Position numbers and translations under genes: made by a program. 64,000 nt of DNA from CAYUMU01 sp964445985. GTDB taxonomy: Bacteria; Planctomycetota; Planctomycetia; Pirellulales; S012-138. The stretch covers positions 1 to 64,000 of the forward strand of contig CAYUMU010000018.1 of NCBI GenBank assembly GCA_964445985.1. Direction: 5' to 3'. Position 1 is the first letter of the stretch. Every line of letters begins with the position of its first letter. Shown here piece by piece: positions 24,039 through 33,009 of this stretch. Below the pieces are notes generated by a model. That model saw nothing but the letters and a program-made list of their open reading frames with translations, was not told the origin of the DNA and did not search any database.

Positions 24039-25502
24039 TTAAATACCTTCGTCCACCTCGCTCGCCAGGGGTTCGCCCAGTTGGATTAAGCGGCTGCGGC
24101 CGTCGGCTTCCAGTTCCAGTTTTTGCCTGGCCAGGTCGATATGTTTGACCGTGAAGGTCAGTTCGCCCACGCGGACTTCGTCGCCTTCGCTCAGCTTGAG
24201 GGTTTTGCCCAAGGTGCGAACATTGACCCACGCCTGGGCGACATCGCCGCGCTGGATCACCGCCGTGAGAATGGCGTGTTGTTCGTGGCGAAAGCCGGCC
24301 GGCTGTTCGGTGGGCTTTTCGATCTCCAGGCGGAACGACCTGGTGGCCATCTCGCCGAGCACGTCGGTCATTTGCACCGCCACGGTGAAGCTGCGGCCCG
24401 GCTGGTCGGGGGCCGTCCAAACCAGGGTGCGGTCGCTGCCGAGCTGGGCGCCCTCGGGGGCGTCGAGCAGTTTGAGGGCCAGTTGTTCGTCGTCGCCATC
24501 GGGGTCGCTGGCGGCCAGCTTCAGGGCGACCGCTTGCCCTGGCTTCACGCGCTGGTCGCTCACGGCCAGCTCGGGGGGCGCGTTGACCACGTTGACCGAG
24601 AACCGCGTTTCGGCCGAGCGGGGGGGCACGCCAGAATCGGTGACGCGCACCTGAAACTCGTGGAGCTTCATGGACGCCTCGGCCGAGGGCTGCCATTCCA
24701 CCGTGCCAGAGTCCGTCACGCGGGCGTCGGGAGGCCCGGCAACCAGGCTGTACTTGAGGCCGTCGGACTTGCCGTCGGCGTCTTTCGCCCGCAGGTTGTA
24801 GCGGAATGTTTTGGAACGCGGGGCGGCCGGCGGAGGGCTGCTGTCGCTGAACTGCGGCGGCTCGTTGCTGGAGAACACGTGCCGGCCGTTGATCACCGCC
24901 TGGTAGCTGCCGAGGTCGCCATGCAAGAGCGGCAATTCCGACGCGGCGGCCAGCGAAGTCAACCGGGGTTGGCCAGCGGCCGTGGCCTCGGGCATCATCA
25001 GCGCTTCGATCACGATCCGCACGTCGAGCAAGCCAGATTCTTTTTCGGGCGAGAGCGTGAGGCGGGTGATCTTGTGGAGATAGCCTGCCTGATAGAATTT
25101 GTGCAAAAAGGCGGTGACCTGGTCGAGGGTGCCTTCGCCCGAAACCGTGAAGGGGAGCCGCACGTTGTGATCCAACTGCGAAGGCCGGGCGGCTTCTACC
25201 TGGGCGCCTTGCCAGCGAACCTCGGGCGAGTCGACCAGTTCGAGCAGCCAGTTCTGGTACAGGGTGCCTGCCCTGCGGGGGTCGCTGGGGAGCGAGCGTT
25301 CGCGCCAGGCGTCGAGCCGCTCGATGTTTTCTTCCAGTTCGATGGCGATCATGCCGCGCTTGCCGAGCTCGGCGGTGCGGGCATCCAGCACCGATTGCCG
25401 GGCGGACAGCATGCCGTTGACCTTGCCGCCGATCCACCAGGCGGCGATGAACAGCATGATGCCGGCGAAGGCCACGGCCAGTTTCTTTTCGCGAGCGTTC
25501 AT
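24039..25502 (-). CDS. type II secretion inner-membrane protein: PilO/GspM-like, Ig-like insert, GspC/PilP-like C-terminus
   Basis: A 487-residue protein. A cytoplasmic KK-end and one membrane helix (residues 8-28) are followed by a helical/ferredoxin-like region (30-190) as in GspM/PilO. Residues ~205-395 look like one or two cadherin/Ig-like domains (YNLRAKDADGKSDGLKYSL, VVNAPPELAVSDQRVKPGQ, ASDPDGDDEQLALKLLDAP). Residues ~405-475 (ILTAVIQRGD, AWVNVRTLGKTLKLSEGD, VKHIDLARQKLELE) resemble the GspC/PilP homology region that contacts the secretin. No separate gspC or gspM is present in the operon. It overlaps the upstream gene by 4 nt (ATGA). Confidence 0.72.
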   Translation of the reverse strand: MNAREKKLAVAFAGIMLFIAAWWIGGKVNGMLSARQSVLDARTAELGKRGMIAIELEENIERLDAWRERSLPSDPRRAGTLYQNWLLELVDSPEVRWQGAQVEAARPSQLDHNVRLPFTVSGEGTLDQVTAFLHKFYQAGYLHKITRLTLSPEKESGLLDVRIVIEALMMPEATAAGQPRLTSLAAASELPLLHGDLGSYQAVINGRHVFSSNEPPQFSDSSPPPAAPRSKTFRYNLRAKDADGKSDGLKYSLVAGPPDARVTDSGTVEWQPSAEASMKLHEFQVRVTDSGVPPRSAETRFSVNVVNAPPELAVSDQRVKPGQAVALKLAASDPDGDDEQLALKLLDAPEGAQLGSDRTLVWTAPDQPGRSFTVAVQMTDVLGEMATRSFRLEIEKPTEQPAGFRHEQHAILTAVIQRGDVAQAWVNVRTLGKTLKLSEGDEVRVGELTFTVKHIDLARQKLELEADGRSRLIQLGEPLASEVDEGI

Positions 25503-27073
25503 CGCGTGCCCTCCGTGGTGTTGGGGGCGGTTGGCAAGCTGGCCGAGGTGGTTGCCGTGTTCGCGGCCGGATTGGTGGCGGGATTGGTCGTTGGGGCGCT
25601 GGGGGGCGCGGCTTCGATCACGGCCTCGCCGGGCGTGGGCAACACCATGACATGCGGGGGCGGAGCCACGATGACTTGGGAGCGGAACCGCCAGGCGTAG
25701 CGGGGATTTTTGCCGTCTTGCTGGCGGCTCTTGGCTTCCACGCGATGGTTTTCGTCGCGGATGGCGCGTTCAAGCTCGTCCACGTCGCTCGATTGCTGCA
25801 CCATGCCTTCCAGTTGCAGTTCCCCGCCGCCGGCCACGTACGAGCTCATTTGCAGCCGCGTGAGCAAGGCCTGGCGGAAGTCGGGCGCGCGATCCGAAAG
25901 ATAGTACACTTCGTCCAGCCACGAAATATTGGACTGCTGCCAATCGCGGATGGCCGCCACACGTTTTTCTATCTCGCCGGCCTGTTTGAGCATGGGCTCG
26001 GTTTGCTTCATCTGCTGGTTGGCGGCTTCGATCCGGCTATCCCAGGCGGCCAGCGACCGCAGCAAGAACCAAATGCCGACCGCCGCTAAAGTCACCGCGG
26101 CGGCGGTGGCCAGCAGGATGAGCCGCTTTTGGCTGGGGGGCGGCGGGGCTTCGCGAGGATGGAGAAAATCGAAGGCCGGTTGCGACTTCTCGGCCTGATC
26201 GGCCAGGGCTCCCAGCAGCGAGACAAAATGTTCGGGGCGAGCCGCCGCCACGAACGAATCGGCCTGGCGAATGCCGTCCAGCGGAGGGCAAGTGGCCACG
26301 GGGAGTTCAACCACGGCGGCCATTTCTTTGGCCACCGCGGTATGGGCCGGCGTGTCGCCCCACAGGTAAACGGCTTCGACGCGGTCGGCGCCCAGCTGAT
26401 TATGAACGGCCGCCAGCGAACGGCGAACTTCGGCGATGAGCGCCCGGGTGTTGGTGGGGTCTTCGATCACGTCGTGGGCCAGCCGGGCCGTGCGGGTGAA
26501 GACAACCCGGCCGCGGACCACCGCGGTGAGGTCGGCTTCGCCGGGAAGCAGATCGACCAGCAAGCAGATGGGCTGCCGCCGGGCTTCTTCCCGCCGCAAA
26601 AACAGCGAAGCCGCCGCGCACGGACGCAGCACGATTCGCTCGGGATCGCCCCCCAGCTTTTGGCAGAGGGCGCGAACTTCCTTGAGCACGTCGGGCGAAA
26701 TGGCCGCGGCCAGCACTTGCCGCGATTCGAGCTCGTTATCGGTGAGCGGGAGAAAGTCGAGCGGCCAGTTCTCGCCCAGGGCGTTGAACTCGCGGAGGGC
26801 CTGGAACCGCACTAGCTCGGGCAGCTCGGCGTCGGGCGAAGGAGGGAGCGTGAGCGGTTTGAGCTCGACGCTGGCCCTGGGGATGGAAACCAGCACCGGC
26901 CCTTTGCCAATTCGCTGTTCGCGCATGGTGGCCGCGAGCAGGTCGCCGGCCTGTTCACCTTCGGCCAACGGCACGGCGGTCAGGTTTTCGATGACCAATT
27001 GCTCGCCGCGCGTACTGGCCACGGCCAGGCGGGCCTGCTTGCGATCGTATTCTATTGCCAGCCATCGGGCCAT
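25499..27073 (-). CDS. type II secretion platform protein: PilM/GspL-like and PilN-like fusion
   Basis: A 524-residue protein. Residues 1-300 have an actin-like ATPase fold as in PilM or the cytoplasmic part of GspL (LAIEYDRKQARLAVAS, VSIPRASVELKPL, LLVDLLPGEADLTAVVRG). One membrane helix is at ~317-341, then a coiled coil and a PilN-like periplasmic domain (RAPDFRQALLTRLQMSSYVAGGGELQLEGMVQQ). The C-terminal ~40 residues are Ala/Thr/Pro rich. It couples GspE to the periplasmic parts. The ATG at 27073 gives the PilM N-terminus; a TTG at 27139 that overlaps the gspK stop is an alternative. Confidence 0.75.
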   Translation of the reverse strand: MARWLAIEYDRKQARLAVASTRGEQLVIENLTAVPLAEGEQAGDLLAATMREQRIGKGPVLVSIPRASVELKPLTLPPSPDAELPELVRFQALREFNALGENWPLDFLPLTDNELESRQVLAAAISPDVLKEVRALCQKLGGDPERIVLRPCAAASLFLRREEARRQPICLLVDLLPGEADLTAVVRGRVVFTRTARLAHDVIEDPTNTRALIAEVRRSLAAVHNQLGADRVEAVYLWGDTPAHTAVAKEMAAVVELPVATCPPLDGIRQADSFVAAARPEHFVSLLGALADQAEKSQPAFDFLHPREAPPPPSQKRLILLATAAAVTLAAVGIWFLLRSLAAWDSRIEAANQQMKQTEPMLKQAGEIEKRVAAIRDWQQSNISWLDEVYYLSDRAPDFRQALLTRLQMSSYVAGGGELQLEGMVQQSSDVDELERAIRDENHRVEAKSRQQDGKNPRYAWRFRSQVIVAPPPHVMVLPTPGEAVIEAAPPSAPTTNPATNPAANTATTSASLPTAPNTTEGTR

Positions 27074-27135
27074 GGTCGGAGCGTTCTGTTGGCGGACGAA
27101 AGGGAACGGAACAGGAAGTGTGGGCCGGCTGCCGG

Positions 27136-28887
27136 TCAAAAGCCGGGGGCCGTGCCCTCGGTGACGGTCTGCCCTAGGGTGGAAAGGGAGTAGCCGCGCC
27201 CCAGGTGGCTGATGTCTCTCCAGAATACCAGGCGGGGCTTGGCGCGGCTACCATCGATCATGGCTTCGATGCGGGCTGGCGGCCCTCCCTCGTCGTAATA
27301 ACCGACAATTTGAGCACGATAGACATCTCCCCGGCTCGAAATCAGGGGCAGCATCCGTTTCATTTCGGCCAGTTCCACAATGCCTTCGGTCAGCAGCCAG
27401 GTTTCATGCCGCCGGCCTTCGTTCTCGGCCACGAACGGATCGATCTGCCGGGCCGAAATGATCCGCGAAACCTTGTCTTCGTCGATGCCGGGGAGACCCA
27501 ATAGGAGGGCCTTGGGGGCCTGGTTCACGTTGAGCCGGCCGGGGATCAGCTCGGCGGTGTTGACGGCGGCGTAGTCGAGCAGTTTGGGAAGGTACTGGCC
27601 CATCGCGACCATGTCGTCGGGGAAGACGGGCGCGAACGTAATCGGCTCGGCGTCGCCGGCGGGAGTGAGTTGCGTTTGGACGCCGATCAAGTCGAGCACG
27701 CTGTTGAGCTTGACGGAGCCTTTCTTGGTGAAATCGATGGCCGCGCCGCCGGTGGAGGGTTCGCCTTTTTCGTTGGAATTGCCGGAGGCCGGCCCGGCCT
27801 GGCGATAGACCACGATGAAGTCGGCCCAACCCCCCTCGAACTGTTCGCTGAGGGCGTCGTGCAGGGCTTGCAGATCGTCTTGGTTGAGGTCGATCCGCGG
27901 TTCGCCGTCGGGGTTCACGTTCTTTTCGGCGCTATACAGCGTGAGGTAGGCCGACCAGCCGCGGGTCATGTCGCCGGCCGTTTCATCGACCACGGCGGCC
28001 GCGCTCAGGGCGGCCTCGCTGGCGTCGATCATGCCGTTGCGGTTGGCGTCGGGGCCAAACAGCAGCCCTGGCGTCATATCCTTGACCAGCAGCAGTTCTT
28101 CCACGGTTTCGGGCGCGCCGTTGCGCGCCAGGTAGGGTGGGGCGAGAGCCTGATAGTACTCCGACTCGGCCCCGAATTCGCGGGGCTCGTCGTCCTCGTC
28201 GATCCAGTCGAGGATGGCGTCGGCGATCGATTCGGTCATGCCAGGCAGGGCCATCAGCAGGTCGCGGCCGCCGTTTTCTTGCTGGGCGTCGGCAATCAGC
28301 AGGGCTTGAAGGTTCAGCCGGGCCGATTCGTCTTCCAAGCCGTAGCGGAGGCCGGCGTAGCGACCTTCTTCGTCCATGCGGGGGGCAATGATGGTGAACC
28401 GGCCGCGGTCGGCAGGCACGCCGCCGTCGAAGACCAGTTGGCCGGAGAAGCGGGGGTTGTCGTAATGCCCTCCGTATTGCAGCTGGACGTCGTGGGTTTC
28501 GCGGAGGAACTCGGTGGTCATGGCCAGGCCGCTTTCGGCCAACGCCCTGGCTTGGATTTTGCGGCCGTACAGGAGCGAGGCTTCGTACTCGGCCAGCATC
28601 AGTTGCGAAAAGGTATAGGCGGCCAGGCTGAGGACCGAGGTGACGATCAGAACGACCAGCAGGATGGCGCCAGGCCGCAGGCCGTGGCATGGCCGTCTCG
28701 GCCATGAATGGGCGCAGGGGCGGCAAGGGTTGGTGGAAATGGGTGGTGACGTTTGGCTGCTGCTGCGAAGCGTGCGAGGCATCTTGGAACCAAAACACGC
28801 CAAGCCGCGGCCCTGGAGCTTTGGAGTATAGCCAGGCGCAATCATGGCCGGAACGGCCATGCCACGCGTGTTTGGGCGATGGCTCAT
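27136..28887 (-). CDS. gspK: type II secretion minor pseudopilin GspK
   Basis: A 583-residue protein matching GspK: a membrane segment (GAILLVVLIVTSVLSLAAY) followed by LAESGLAMT, LALPGMTESIADAILDWIDEDDEPR, the helix-hairpin-helix region (FEELLLVKDMTP-like) and GRLNVNQAPKALLLGLPGI. It caps the pseudopilus tip. The N-terminus is abnormal: about 72 residues, Pro/Arg rich, precede the membrane helix, while GspK normally has under 15. This stretch coincides with a MITE-like element (28683-28866). The ATG at 28887 overlaps the gspJ stop by 4 nt. Confidence 0.85.
   Translation of the reverse strand: MSHRPNTRGMAVPAMIAPGYTPKLQGRGLACFGSKMPRTLRSSSQTSPPISTNPCRPCAHSWPRRPCHGLRPGAILLVVLIVTSVLSLAAYTFSQLMLAEYEASLLYGRKIQARALAESGLAMTTEFLRETHDVQLQYGGHYDNPRFSGQLVFDGGVPADRGRFTIIAPRMDEEGRYAGLRYGLEDESARLNLQALLIADAQQENGGRDLLMALPGMTESIADAILDWIDEDDEPREFGAESEYYQALAPPYLARNGAPETVEELLLVKDMTPGLLFGPDANRNGMIDASEAALSAAAVVDETAGDMTRGWSAYLTLYSAEKNVNPDGEPRIDLNQDDLQALHDALSEQFEGGWADFIVVYRQAGPASGNSNEKGEPSTGGAAIDFTKKGSVKLNSVLDLIGVQTQLTPAGDAEPITFAPVFPDDMVAMGQYLPKLLDYAAVNTAELIPGRLNVNQAPKALLLGLPGIDEDKVSRIISARQIDPFVAENEGRRHETWLLTEGIVELAEMKRMLPLISSRGDVYRAQIVGYYDEGGPPARIEAMIDGSRAKPRLVFWRDISHLGRGYSLSTLGQTVTEGTAPGF
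28683..28866. mobile_element. MITE-like element inside the 5' part of gspK
   Basis: The ends, CGTGGCATGGCCG (28683-28695) and CGGCCATGCCACG (28854-28866), are perfect 13-bp inverted repeats, and the match extends, imperfectly, to about 32 bp. Each end is itself a small palindrome (CATGGCCG-TCT-CGGCCATG and CATGGCCG-GAA-CGGCCATG). Length 184 bp. It encodes no transposase and is read in frame as part of GspK. Confidence 0.65.
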
Positions 28888-29906
28888 CGGCTGCCTCCCG
28901 AACTGGCCGAATCGGTGCTGGTTGTGTCTGCTGCTGTCGTGGTTTCGGTTCCTTCCAGTGTGGTGGGCTCGGCCGCGGGCAGATGCACCACCAGGCGGTA
29001 CACGCGAAGCTCGCCCGTCGCCGCCGTTGGCAGCGTCGCGCCGCTTCCGTAGGGCGAATCGGCGCCTGGGGTGGCGGCCGGCTGGGCGGCGGAGTTGAAC
29101 GGTTGGAAGGCGAGCATGATCTCCACCGCCAGCGGCAGACCTTGGCGGGCATCGCTATCCCAGTCGTAAACCCAAGCCGTGCCGTCGAAGTAACGGAACT
29201 GCAGTTTGACCACTTCGGGAGCGATCACGGCCGTGGCGTCGCCGGAGTCGTTTACCACGCCCATCTCGGCGGCGTATTGGTCGGAGGCGCGGCTGCGCAC
29301 GCGGCGGACCAATCCACCCAGCGTGGGATGGATGTAATAGGTCACGGTTTTCACGTCGCTCACATGGTCGGCGGAACTGCCGTCTTCCGAAACGGCCATG
29401 AGTTGCTGGTATTCGTCGAGCCGCGGCAAGCGGCTGACATCCACCTGCAGCATGTACAGCCCTCGCTCGTCGATCGCCCCGTACAGCCCAGGGATGGGGG
29501 GCGCGGTTTCGGTGGAGAGCGAACTATCGGCAGACGAAGTATCGGTGTCGGCTGCCCCACTGCCCGCTGCCCCACTGCCCGACGATGAGGGCGAACTGCC
29601 GCCGCCCGAGGCGCCGGAACCGCTAGCGGCGGATGCCAGCGCGTCGGCATCGAACGAGGCGGCCGAAGAGGGCAGGAACGATTTGAAGTCGAGCGGATCG
29701 TAGCGAACCGCGCCGCGAATGTCGTCGGCCATGCGCTGGAGCACGGCCCTGGCGAGTTGCACTTCTTCCACGCGGCCGCGGCTTTCGTCAACGCTGCGAA
29801 GCTGGAAGTCGATCATGTAGCCGATCGCGGCCATCACAATGAACGAAATACCGAGGGCCAAAATGACTTCTAACAGCGTGAAGGCGCGCCGTAGGTTTCG
29901 ATTCAT
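28884..29906 (-). CDS. gspJ: type II secretion minor pseudopilin GspJ
   Basis: A 340-residue protein with a prepilin signature (RRAFTLLEVILALGISFIVMA) at residues 6-26, with Glu5 of the mature form. The mature part has the GspJ layout and long Ser/Gly-rich loops (for example SGASGGGSSPSSSGSG near 135). A prepilin peptidase (not in the window) should process it. It overlaps gspI and gspK by 4 nt at each end. Confidence 0.88.
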   Translation of the reverse strand: MNRNLRRAFTLLEVILALGISFIVMAAIGYMIDFQLRSVDESRGRVEEVQLARAVLQRMADDIRGAVRYDPLDFKSFLPSSAASFDADALASAASGSGASGGGSSPSSSGSGAAGSGAADTDTSSADSSLSTETAPPIPGLYGAIDERGLYMLQVDVSRLPRLDEYQQLMAVSEDGSSADHVSDVKTVTYYIHPTLGGLVRRVRSRASDQYAAEMGVVNDSGDATAVIAPEVVKLQFRYFDGTAWVYDWDSDARQGLPLAVEIMLAFQPFNSAAQPAATPGADSPYGSGATLPTAATGELRVYRLVVHLPAAEPTTLEGTETTTAADTTSTDSASSGGSR

Positions 29907-30364
29907 GGGGCTGCCTCCGTGGTTTCAGGCAGCGAGGCGCCGGGGTCGCGGATCCAGCGGGTCATGCGATAGGTGACCGGGTAGGGATCTTGGGGCCGGT
30001 TCTGGTAGACCGAGACTTCGAGCGCCACCATCGTGCCAGGCAGGGGAGCGTCGGCCGCCAGCGGCACGATTTGCACCGAGTACAGCCAGTCGTCTTCCTG
30101 GTCCACCGTGGCAATGGGGTCGGCCATCGCTTCCGCCCAAGCTTGCATCACCGGCACACCCATCACCGGATCGGCCGGCAGCACGCCGGCGGCGATCTGG
30201 GCGCTGATGCTTTCGCACAGCAGTTGGGCCATCACCAGATCGGCCCCTTCGTGCGTGCGCTCCAGGGCGCCGGTGATGATGCTGCCGATCGCGCTGAGGG
30301 CCACGGTGGTGATCGCGAGCGCCAGAATGACTTCGAGCAGTGAGAACCCGCCGCGCGCTTTCAT
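29903..30364 (-). CDS. gspI: type II secretion minor pseudopilin GspI
   Basis: A 153-residue protein beginning MKARGGFSLLEVILALAITT, a class III prepilin signal cleaved after the Gly. The rest resembles GspI (TGALERTHEGADLVMAQLLCESISAQIAAG and YPVTYRMTRWI). It assembles with GspJ and GspK at the tip. ATGA overlaps join it to gspH and gspJ, suggesting coupled translation. Confidence 0.88.
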   Translation of the reverse strand: MKARGGFSLLEVILALAITTVALSAIGSIITGALERTHEGADLVMAQLLCESISAQIAAGVLPADPVMGVPVMQAWAEAMADPIATVDQEDDWLYSVQIVPLAADAPLPGTMVALEVSVYQNRPQDPYPVTYRMTRWIRDPGASLPETTEAAP

Positions 30365-31095
30365 GGCCCCACCCCCGGCGCGGCAGCGGGCAGGTTTTCG
30401 GGCGTGTACTCCAGCGGGCCGACTTGCACAATGCCGGTCAGGCCGCGGAGGCTGAGCGTGACCCGCTCGCCCTCTTCGTTTTGCAGTTGCAGCAGCGCGT
30501 CGCTGGTGGTGCCGTCGGGGTAGAACAAAATCGGCAGGGCCTGTTCGCTGGCCCCGATGGCCGAGGACACCGCGGCCCCGCGGTTGTCCAGGGCCACCTG
30601 GGCTGCCGAAAACGTCACGCCTGGCGGCAGTTGCTGGGGTTCGCCGCCGAGCGAGATGCCAGACGACGCTCCCAGGCCAGCGCCGGTGGGCGCCGCGTAG
30701 GGAGACGCGGCCGCGCCAAAGCCAGGGGTGTTTGGAGTCGCCGACCCGCCGCCCGTCACGCTGGAGGTGTTGGAAGATTCGAGCGCGGCGTCGTCGCCTT
30801 CCCAGGTTTGCACCACGTATTCGCCGGTGGTGGGCTCATAGCGAAACACCTGGATCAGGCCGGTGGTCATGGCCTCTACCCGCGCCTTGGTCCACTCGCC
30901 CCGCACCTGTTCGGCGCCGCGGCGAAGGATTTCGCTATCGAACACGCCGAGGGCTGGAACCACCACGGCGGCCAACGCCACGAGCACCGACAGCACGAGG
31001 AGGATCTCGAGCAGGGTGAACGCGCGGCGTAGGCCACTCTCGGCGAGAGCGGGCCTACCGGAAGACGAGCGCGATGTTGGGCACGGTGGCTTCAT
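30361..31095 (-). CDS. gspH: type II secretion pseudopilin GspH
   Basis: A 244-residue protein with a prepilin signal at about residues 24-45 (RRAFTLLEILLVLSVLVALAA), preceded by an unusually long leader. The mature part has a GspH-like region (ALGVFDSEILRRGAEQVRGEWTKAR) and a long Gly/Ser/Ala-rich loop near 115-150. It is likely a minor pseudopilin. It overlaps gspI by 4 nt and lies 6 bp downstream of gspG. Confidence 0.82.
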   Translation of the reverse strand: MKPPCPTSRSSSGRPALAESGLRRAFTLLEILLVLSVLVALAAVVVPALGVFDSEILRRGAEQVRGEWTKARVEAMTTGLIQVFRYEPTTGEYVVQTWEGDDAALESSNTSSVTGGGSATPNTPGFGAAASPYAAPTGAGLGASSGISLGGEPQQLPPGVTFSAAQVALDNRGAAVSSAIGASEQALPILFYPDGTTSDALLQLQNEEGERVTLSLRGLTGIVQVGPLEYTPENLPAAAPGVGP

Positions 31096-31101
31096 ATCAG
31101 C

Positions 31102-31536
31102 TTAGCTGCCGTTGTAGTGAATGTCGTCTTCGGTGCCCTGGGCGCCATCGGGACCCATCGAAAGCAGTTCGAAAGTGCGGTTGTCGTTGCCGGGCTGATA
31201 GATATAGGGCTGTCCCCAGGGATCGGGGGGGATGGGCGAATCGGAGTACGGGCGCCATTTCGCTCCCGGCGGAATGTTGGCCGGTTGATTCGTCAGCGAA
31301 TTCAAATCCGGGGGCAGCGTGCGCATCTCGAGCCGATACATGGTGATCAGCTGTTCGATGCTCTTTAGTTGCAGCTTGGCATTGTCGCGGCCAGCGCTGT
31401 CTTGGGTGCTGAAGATGGAAACCGCGACCACGCTGGCCAGGCCGACCAGAATGGCCAGCACCAGCAAGACTTCGATCAGCGTGAAGCCGCCGCGACGGGA
31501 GCGTTTTGAGGAACGATGAGAGACATTGGGGCGCAC
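31102..31536 (-). CDS. gspG: type II secretion major pseudopilin GspG
   Basis: A 144-residue protein with the prepilin signal RRGGFTLIEVLLVLAILVGLASVV. The C-terminus has the GspG pattern (LPPDLNSLTNQP, WGQPYIYQPG, FELLSMGPDGAQGTEDDIHYN), including acidic residues that bind calcium in other GspG proteins. It forms the shaft of the pseudopilus. Confidence 0.93.
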   Translation of the reverse strand: MRPNVSHRSSKRSRRGGFTLIEVLLVLAILVGLASVVAVSIFSTQDSAGRDNAKLQLKSIEQLITMYRLEMRTLPPDLNSLTNQPANIPPGAKWRPYSDSPIPPDPWGQPYIYQPGNDNRTFELLSMGPDGAQGTEDDIHYNGS

Positions 31537-31796
31537 TGCAGTTCTCCTTCGTGAATAGATTCGTCATCCCTGCTTATGATGGGGCTGCGGGATGCTCGAT
31601 TAAAAAGAGTCTTAGGCTGAATTAGTACCTTTAGGGGCGGCCGAGGAATTACCTTCCGCTGGTTGCAGCGTCGTATCCGCCGCAGCTGGATTCCCGCACT
31701 TCGCGGGAATGACGGACTCATTATTAAGCGTCAATGCTGATCCGGCAGGTAAATGGTCACCGCCCCCCTTAGGTATCATCGATACGAAAAAGTTCA
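31537..31796. other. gap between gspF and gspG with repeat
   Basis: About 260 bp between two genes of the same operon. It contains a repeat copy at 31686-31714 and an AT-richer stretch (31735-31780). No gene was recognised. The gap may hold a promoter for gspG onward; none is clear. Confidence 0.5.
31686..31714. repeat. palindromic CTGGATTCCCGC-type repeat, copy 2 (short)
   Basis: CTGGATTCCCGCACTTCGCG then GGAATGACG: the two arms of the family without the CGTCTTCACGAGGG core. The flank TCGTATCCGCCGCAG is also shared with copies at 56660 and 60362. Confidence 0.75.
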
Positions 31797-32993
31797 TCAT
31801 AACGCGCTTCCCATGGTGAGCACGGGCAGCAGCAGCGCCACCGCCAACACCAGCACGATGCCAGCGACCAGGAACAGCATGGCCGGCTCCAGCAAACGCA
31901 CGAACAGGTCGAGCTGCCGCCAGGTGCGGCGTTCGATGCCGGCGGCCATGTCGACCAGCACTTTATCGAGGGTGTTCGACTCTTCGGCCACGCTGATCAT
32001 TTCCACCACCGCCACGGGGAAATGACCACTGGCGGAAAGCGGTTTGGCCAGCGATTCGCCGGCGGTGATGTTTTCGGCGGCCGTGCCCACGGCGTCGGAA
32101 AGCACGCGGTTGCCCACGGCTCCGCGGCTGATTTCCAGGGAGCGGAGGATGGGCACGCCATTGCTCAGCAGGGTCCCGAGCACGCGGCAGAATCGCGCCA
32201 CGGCAAAATTGCGAAAAATCGGCCCTACCAGCGGCAGCTTGAGTTTGATGTTGTCGCGCCAGCGGCGGCCGCTTTCGGATTGAACCTTGAAATAATAGGC
32301 CAATATGATGCCAAACAGCACCAGCGCCGCCACCCACCAGAACCGCTGGGCAAAGTCGCTGAAGTTGAGGAGCCAATCGGTGAGCGCGGGAAGTTTGCCC
32401 TTGGACCGCATGCGGTCGAACATGGGGGCGAACTTGGGCACGAAGAACACGAGCAGAATGATCACAATGCCCGAGCCGCCCACGGCCAGCACCATGGGGT
32501 AAGCCAGCGCGCCCATCGTGCGGCCTTTGAGGTCTTCTTGCTGCTCGGTGAACTCGGCCACGCGTTCCAGGGCATCTTCCAGAAAGCCGCCTTCGGCCCC
32601 GGCACGGACCATGCTGATGGACATTTCGCCAAACACCTTGGGGTGCCGGGCCATGGCCTGGGCGAGCGGTTGGCCGTCTTGCACTTGCAGGCAGACATCG
32701 GATAGCACGGCGGCCAGGCCGGGGTGCGATGCCTGACGCTGCAACAGCTCCAGCGAACGCATCAGCGGCACGCCGCTGCGAAGGAGATCGGCCAACTGCC
32801 CATAAAAGCCGGCCACCACCTGGCCCTTCACGCGCCGCCGGCCGCGGGCTTTTTCTTTCGCGGCCGCAACCTGCAAGGGGAACAGGGCCTTGGCGTCGAG
32901 CAGCGCCAACGCCTCGTGCTGCGTGCCGGCCGTCACCATGCCGCTGACGCGTTTGCCGGTCATGTCGCGGGCGGTGTAGGTGAAGTCGGGCAT
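31797..32993 (-). CDS. gspF: type II secretion inner-membrane platform protein GspF
   Basis: A 398-residue protein with the GspF layout: an N-terminal domain opening MPDFTYTARDMTGKRVSG, two repeats of the F domain (YGQLADLLRSGVPLMRSL..., FCRVLGTLLSNGVPILRSL...), and three membrane helices (about 170, 220 and 375). It sits in the inner membrane and contacts GspE and the L/M-type proteins. The downstream end of gspE is 16 bp away. Confidence 0.92.
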   Translation of the reverse strand: MPDFTYTARDMTGKRVSGMVTAGTQHEALALLDAKALFPLQVAAAKEKARGRRRVKGQVVAGFYGQLADLLRSGVPLMRSLELLQRQASHPGLAAVLSDVCLQVQDGQPLAQAMARHPKVFGEMSISMVRAGAEGGFLEDALERVAEFTEQQEDLKGRTMGALAYPMVLAVGGSGIVIILLVFFVPKFAPMFDRMRSKGKLPALTDWLLNFSDFAQRFWWVAALVLFGIILAYYFKVQSESGRRWRDNIKLKLPLVGPIFRNFAVARFCRVLGTLLSNGVPILRSLEISRGAVGNRVLSDAVGTAAENITAGESLAKPLSASGHFPVAVVEMISVAEESNTLDKVLVDMAAGIERRTWRQLDLFVRLLEPAMLFLVAGIVLVLAVALLLPVLTMGSAL

Positions 32994-33009
32994 GGTTAAT
33001 CCTCGATCC

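Noticed and set aside
24123..25700. A 525-residue open frame on the plus strand
   Set aside because: It is antisense to the PilO/PilP-like gene and part of the PilM/N-like gene, which have clear domain structure. No family match is visible.
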